Of a stretch of DNA of 64,000 nt, positions 61,001 to 64,000 are shown one piece after another. The translations under genes were made by a program, and so were the position numbers. The stretch's first letter is position 1; each line of letters opens with the position of its first letter. The notes under the pieces are model-generated. The model was not told the DNA's origin. It was given only the letters and a program-made list of their open reading frames with translations, and did not search any database. This stretch comes from Tubiluchus corallicola (taxonomy: Eukaryota > Priapulida > Priapulimorpha > Priapulimorphida > Tubiluchidae): positions 434,001 to 498,000 of the forward strand of contig JAQGDQ010000023.1 in the NCBI GenBank assembly GCA_030141605.1, given 5' to 3'.

Positions 61001-63880
61001 ATACCTGGCATGTACCTGTTCAGATGTACCTGTCGCTATTCGTGTTTATTGAATTATTATTGTACACATAACAAGTATTTATTACCATCCGTATCGCAAT
61101 ACTGACTATACACATGAGTGTAATTATGTAAAAATGATTGCAAAATATGCCGTTGGACTGAATGTGCCTAGGGGCGTCAGGGTTGTGGGTGAGTCCGGTT
61201 GTCATTAGACTGGATCCTACAGGGTGTGTCAAGGTATTAGTGTAGGAAGTAAATTACGCAAGTAACTTTATGCTTCTGAAGATGGGTGCTAAAGGAACTG
61301 CATGCACTTTAATACTGTATCTTCAACATTTAATACTGTAACTTAAATTATTAATACTACAACTTAGACTGTTAAAGTCTAGCACCCAGCTTAATCATTT
61401 GTTTTCCATTATATCTAAATTTTACCTATTCTAAACATCGAGATTTTAAACAACCAATGCATGAACTCTAATTTCACTGCCAATTAATTTAATTTTGAAT
61501 TATCTTGCAATTTTCTCGAAAATATGATGAAGAAATAGAAGTACGGTAATCTCAAAGCGTGATGATAACGATGATGATGATGACGACGACGACGATGACG
61601 ATGGGATGAAGACGACGACGACGACGACGGCAATGTACTTAAATGGTGTAATCATTATAACCAAAGCGCATGTAGCTGTGAGAACGAAACACGTTTTATT
61701 GTGAATCAGTTCTGCAGGACATTCTTGAAAATGTATTTTTAGAAGTTATGAATACAGAAATACAGTTTATGACGGTATTTTTGTGTTTTATTTCTGCTCA
61801 AGTATGAGAGGCAGTTAAATAACTATGCTGAGAATTGCTATTTTTATCGTGCTTGGTTAGCTGCTTGTTATAATTAAGCTACTAAAGGGATATTCTTTAG
61901 CTATAGATGATCTATTTCGGTTTTGTGTAATAAGTAAAAAATAAGAGACCTGTTCAAGTAGCCTGTGCACAAGGCCAAAGCGTGGTATTTGAGTAGTCTT
62001 TAATTTGTCCTTAAAAGGCTTGTCGCCAACACAAGAATTGCTATATGAATATTGAATAATCCTATTTAGGCACTAAGTGAGCTGCTGAGCCAATGTCGCA
62101 CTTTCTGTCTTTACCTAAATTTACTGTCACACGTGTTGGGCTGGTTCACAATACTTTATGTAACAAAGAAGCTTATTGGTTGCACTGTGGTATCATATGT
62201 AACTGTCAAGGAACAAGAAAGCTCATTGGCTGCGCTACATTTTTTGATGTAAGGGTTAAGCAATAAAGAAGCTCTTTGGTTGTACTACATTTTCGGATGT
62301 TTTTGTATTAAGGAACAAGGAAGCTTATTGGCTATATTACAGTTTCCACAAGTAATGGTTAAGGAAAAGACGCTCATTGGTTTTATTCGTTGCTTGTAGT
62401 TTTGTAGCGAGTTAATTTTATTTTATTTGCTACTTTGTGTGGTTTATTTTATTTGGAAGTGTTGACTTTGAAATCATCAAATCTTTGCTTTATAATTTAT
62501 AAAAGCTCACCCTGACTTACCTAAAGAGTTTTTGTAAGACTTTTTTGGTCGTTGCTGTGTGACGTGACTGAAATTTACCTTAAAAATAACATTGTGCCAT
62601 CTAACCTAAAAGAGATTTAATCGCTGTTACATTAAGCGCACGATACTGCGCCTTCGGGTGTTATTGGAACACAGAGTATATGATACTGATATTAATAAAA
62701 TACGATAGACTCCTTGAACATGTTGAATACAATCGAGTGTAAATCGTTTCAACTGCATTCTTCAAATATCTGAGCGCATTTATAGAATCGACTCTAAAGT
62801 TGTAGATGACTTTATGGCTCAAGTAAGAAAAGATCAACATGGTCGTTGAGTAAAAGATCGTAAAATTTGACTATTAATTTTGTCAGCAATTGCGCTGCTG
62901 CTGAAACAACTGCTTGCAGCTTTTTACGGCATGACTAAACTTAGATTTTCTCTTTTCTTTCAGGTTTACGACCAAACGGTGTTGAGAAGGAAGTGTGGGA
63001 GGAGACGAGGTTTTTTTTTAATGTGAATTTGGCTGATTATGAGAACATCATCAGTGCTAGACTGAACGTCTACAAAGCAGCTATCAGAGGCGTAAAGAAA
63101 CACAAGAAACAGCTTTTTCGAAAACTGACCTTAAACTTGTATCAAATAAGTCAAATGTCCGTTACGGGTGAAGACCCAGCAAGGATTAAACTAGACAGTA
63201 TATCAGTGAGCTTACTAAACAATGGCTGGGAATCGTTTAATGTTAAACGTGCTGTTGAACAGTGGGTTGCAAACAACAGCACCAATCATGGTCTAGAATT
63301 GACTTGTGAAGATGAACTGCTTTGCAGTCACCTATATATTATAAATGGATATCAGAAAACTCATAATAAACTGTTAAATGCACTTTTGTCCGAGGAGTTT
63401 CGACCCTCGCTGAATGTCGTTACAGAAGAGGTAACGCCGCCTAGTGTTGCGCGTGTGAAACGTGCAGCCAAGAAGTTGAAACGGAAAAAAAAGTCGAAAA
63501 AAATCGAGAGAACGTCGAAAAACTGTAAATATTTGAATAAAAAAGGAAAGACGAAATTGAGCAAGCGCTGCTGTCGGCAGGATATGGTGGTGAATTTTGA
63601 AAAGATTGGATTCCATTGGATTGTTGCTCCATCGGAGATCAATCTTCATGTCTGCAAGGGTAAATGCAAAAAGAAACGGTCAGGTGAATTGCATAAACCT
63701 GCTGGCTTACACGCTATGATACAACTGATTATGCACGAAAAAGATCCCAAGAAAGTGCCCCGTCCTTGTTGCACAGCCATCAAATATAAACCTTTAACTC
63801 TTTTTCACTGGGACAACCAAAAAACAATTAGCAGCGCAGAACAGTCAGATATGATAGTCGAAGACTGCGCATGCTCCTAG
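55086..63880 (+). CDS. TGF-beta superfamily ligand precursor (activin/myostatin/TGF-beta-like nine-cysteine type)
   Basis: Two coding exons, 55086-55422 and 62964-63880, joined at phase 1 (CACAG|GTAAGT, TTTCAG|GT), giving 417 residues. M1-A27 is a signal peptide (cut likely after FAFA). The prodomain begins with an alpha-1-like helix RVDAIKKQILKNLGY, and later has GWESFNVKRAVEQWVANNST ahead of GLELTC. A furin site RVKR ends at about residue 279. The mature part has about 138 residues. It starts with a strongly basic stretch (AAKKLKRKKKSKK), then nine cysteines: C-X14-CC, CKGKC, PCC and CAC near the C-terminus. VNFEKIGFHWIVAP resembles myostatin VDFEAFGWDWIIAP. Orthology cannot be settled by eye. 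A pyrimidine tract and AG at 55078-55079 suggest a 5' UTR intron. Confidence 0.93.
55974..56250 (+). mobile_element. tRNA-derived SINE with (CTT)n tail
   Basis: The head GCGATGCGGTACAGCG resembles box A, and GGGTTCAATACCC at about 56023 is box B-like. A 150-bp body follows and the unit ends in a CTT microsatellite (56209-56250). It lies in the long intron of the TGF-beta-like gene, sense orientation. No target duplication was identified. Confidence 0.7.
56357..56716 (+). CDS. Unassigned ORF within the TGF-beta-like intron
   Basis: An open frame whose first ATG is 56378-56380, giving about 112 residues. The sequence is charged and helical, including LEEILRHLGNVLRNRDSVSE and FIRHCGLKALAIELRQNIKQ, and has a more protein-like composition than other intronic ORFs here. 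I recognise no domain. It could be a captured exon, a retrocopy fragment or chance. Confidence 0.2.
   Translation: MRVLNINMRELNKILTKQGSNPYLEEILRHLGNVLRNRDSVSEEQGVSLKDRIVVLRKRSLEDASCPQFIRHCGLKALAIELRQNIKQYNHSRVRLRDHGNGYTEAHVVLQCFVITINL
57201..57265 (+). repeat. (GAT/GAC)n triplet tract
   Basis: Imperfect ATGATGATG/ACGACGACG run. A similar tract is at 61561-61631. Between these, 57266-61560, the intron shows a (TA)n run at 59554-59579 and nothing else I can name. Confidence 0.85.
61561..61631 (+). repeat. (GATGAC)n-type triplet tract
   Basis: GATGATGATGACGACGACG-type sequence, about 70 bp, in the TGF-beta-like intron. Confidence 0.85.
62160..62385 (+). promoter_or_regulatory. Five-fold 50-bp array of inverted CCAAT boxes
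   Basis: The motif GCT(T/C)(A/T)TTGG, containing ATTGG or TTTGG, recurs at about 62171, 62221, 62271, 62323 and 62372, a spacing of 49-52 bp. Other parts of the unit also repeat (AAGGAACAAGAAAGCTC, ACATTTT-GGATGT), so it is a diverged minisatellite. Four of the five keep a perfect CCAAT core on the minus strand, the binding site of NF-Y. Confidence 0.7.
62499..62506 (+). promoter_or_regulatory. TATA box TATAAAAG
   Basis: An exact TATA consensus about 120 bp downstream of the last CCAAT box and 458 bp upstream of exon 2 of the TGF-beta-like gene. With the array it resembles a complete core promoter inside the intron. No start site or alternative first exon is proven. Confidence 0.4.
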
Positions 63881-64000
63881 CAGTTTGTTTTTCTCACGTC
63901 CTAAATTTCTTAAATTTCTCATTTTTATTGCTGGATTGTGTTCATTTTTGTTAAATAGTGAGTAACTACTCAGGAATTCTTTCAAACAGTAACTCGTCTT

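Noticed and set aside
63361-63649. Minus-strand ORFs in the TGF-beta exon
   Set aside because: Shadows of the real plus-strand coding exon.

Overview
This is a stretch of animal nuclear DNA, AT-rich by eye and non-vertebrate in character. Genes are interrupted by long introns with GT/AG junctions. There are several microsatellites and many retroelement remnants, and the few genes belong to animal or ciliate-cell families. I cannot place the phylum. A Gmr1-type LTR element, CR1/L2-like LINEs, a Penelope-like fragment, a tRNA-derived SINE and a strongly diverged TGF-beta ligand fit a marine or early-branching invertebrate, but this is inference.

Layout. (1) About 0.47-23.1 kb, minus strand: a complete DNAI7 (CASC1/Las1, axonemal dynein intermediate-chain family) gene. 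I reconstructed 17 coding exons whose phases all agree and which sum to 2436 bp (811 residues plus stop), preceded by one uncertain start exon. Its longest intron holds a 7.25-kb LTR retrotransposon (6075-13322) in the same orientation. The element has near-identical 1070-bp LTRs, a GCTAC target duplication, a tRNA-Leu primer site and the unusual order gag-protease-integrase-(RT)-RNase H; the RT catalytic core is deleted. Another DNAI7 intron holds a full-length 120-nt 5S rRNA gene or pseudogene. (2) 23.1-29.0 kb: the DNAI7/ETFRF1 intergenic region, with a promoter-like motif cluster near 24.0 kb, an inverted-repeat element, a decayed LINE and a Penelope-like fragment. (3) 29.07-30.65 kb, plus strand: ETFRF1 (LYRM5), two coding exons, 88 residues. 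DNAI7 and ETFRF1 are also head-to-head neighbours in human, so this is an ancient gene pair. (4) 30.7-38.4 kb: gene-poor, with a minus-strand LINE 3' end and a 55-bp minisatellite. (5) 38.5-39.6 kb, minus strand: an intronless class A-like GPCR of 364 residues with degenerate signature motifs. (6) 39.6-54.4 kb: no recognised gene; LINE tails, long microsatellites and local duplications. (7) 55.09-63.88 kb, plus strand: a two-exon TGF-beta superfamily ligand (417 residues) with a 7.5-kb intron. That intron carries a SINE, an unassigned ORF, and a five-fold 50-bp array of CCAAT boxes followed by a TATA box.

The genes do not form one pathway. DNAI7 is a ciliary motility factor, ETFRF1 a mitochondrial regulator of electron-transfer flavoprotein, the GPCR an orphan receptor, and the last gene a secreted growth factor.
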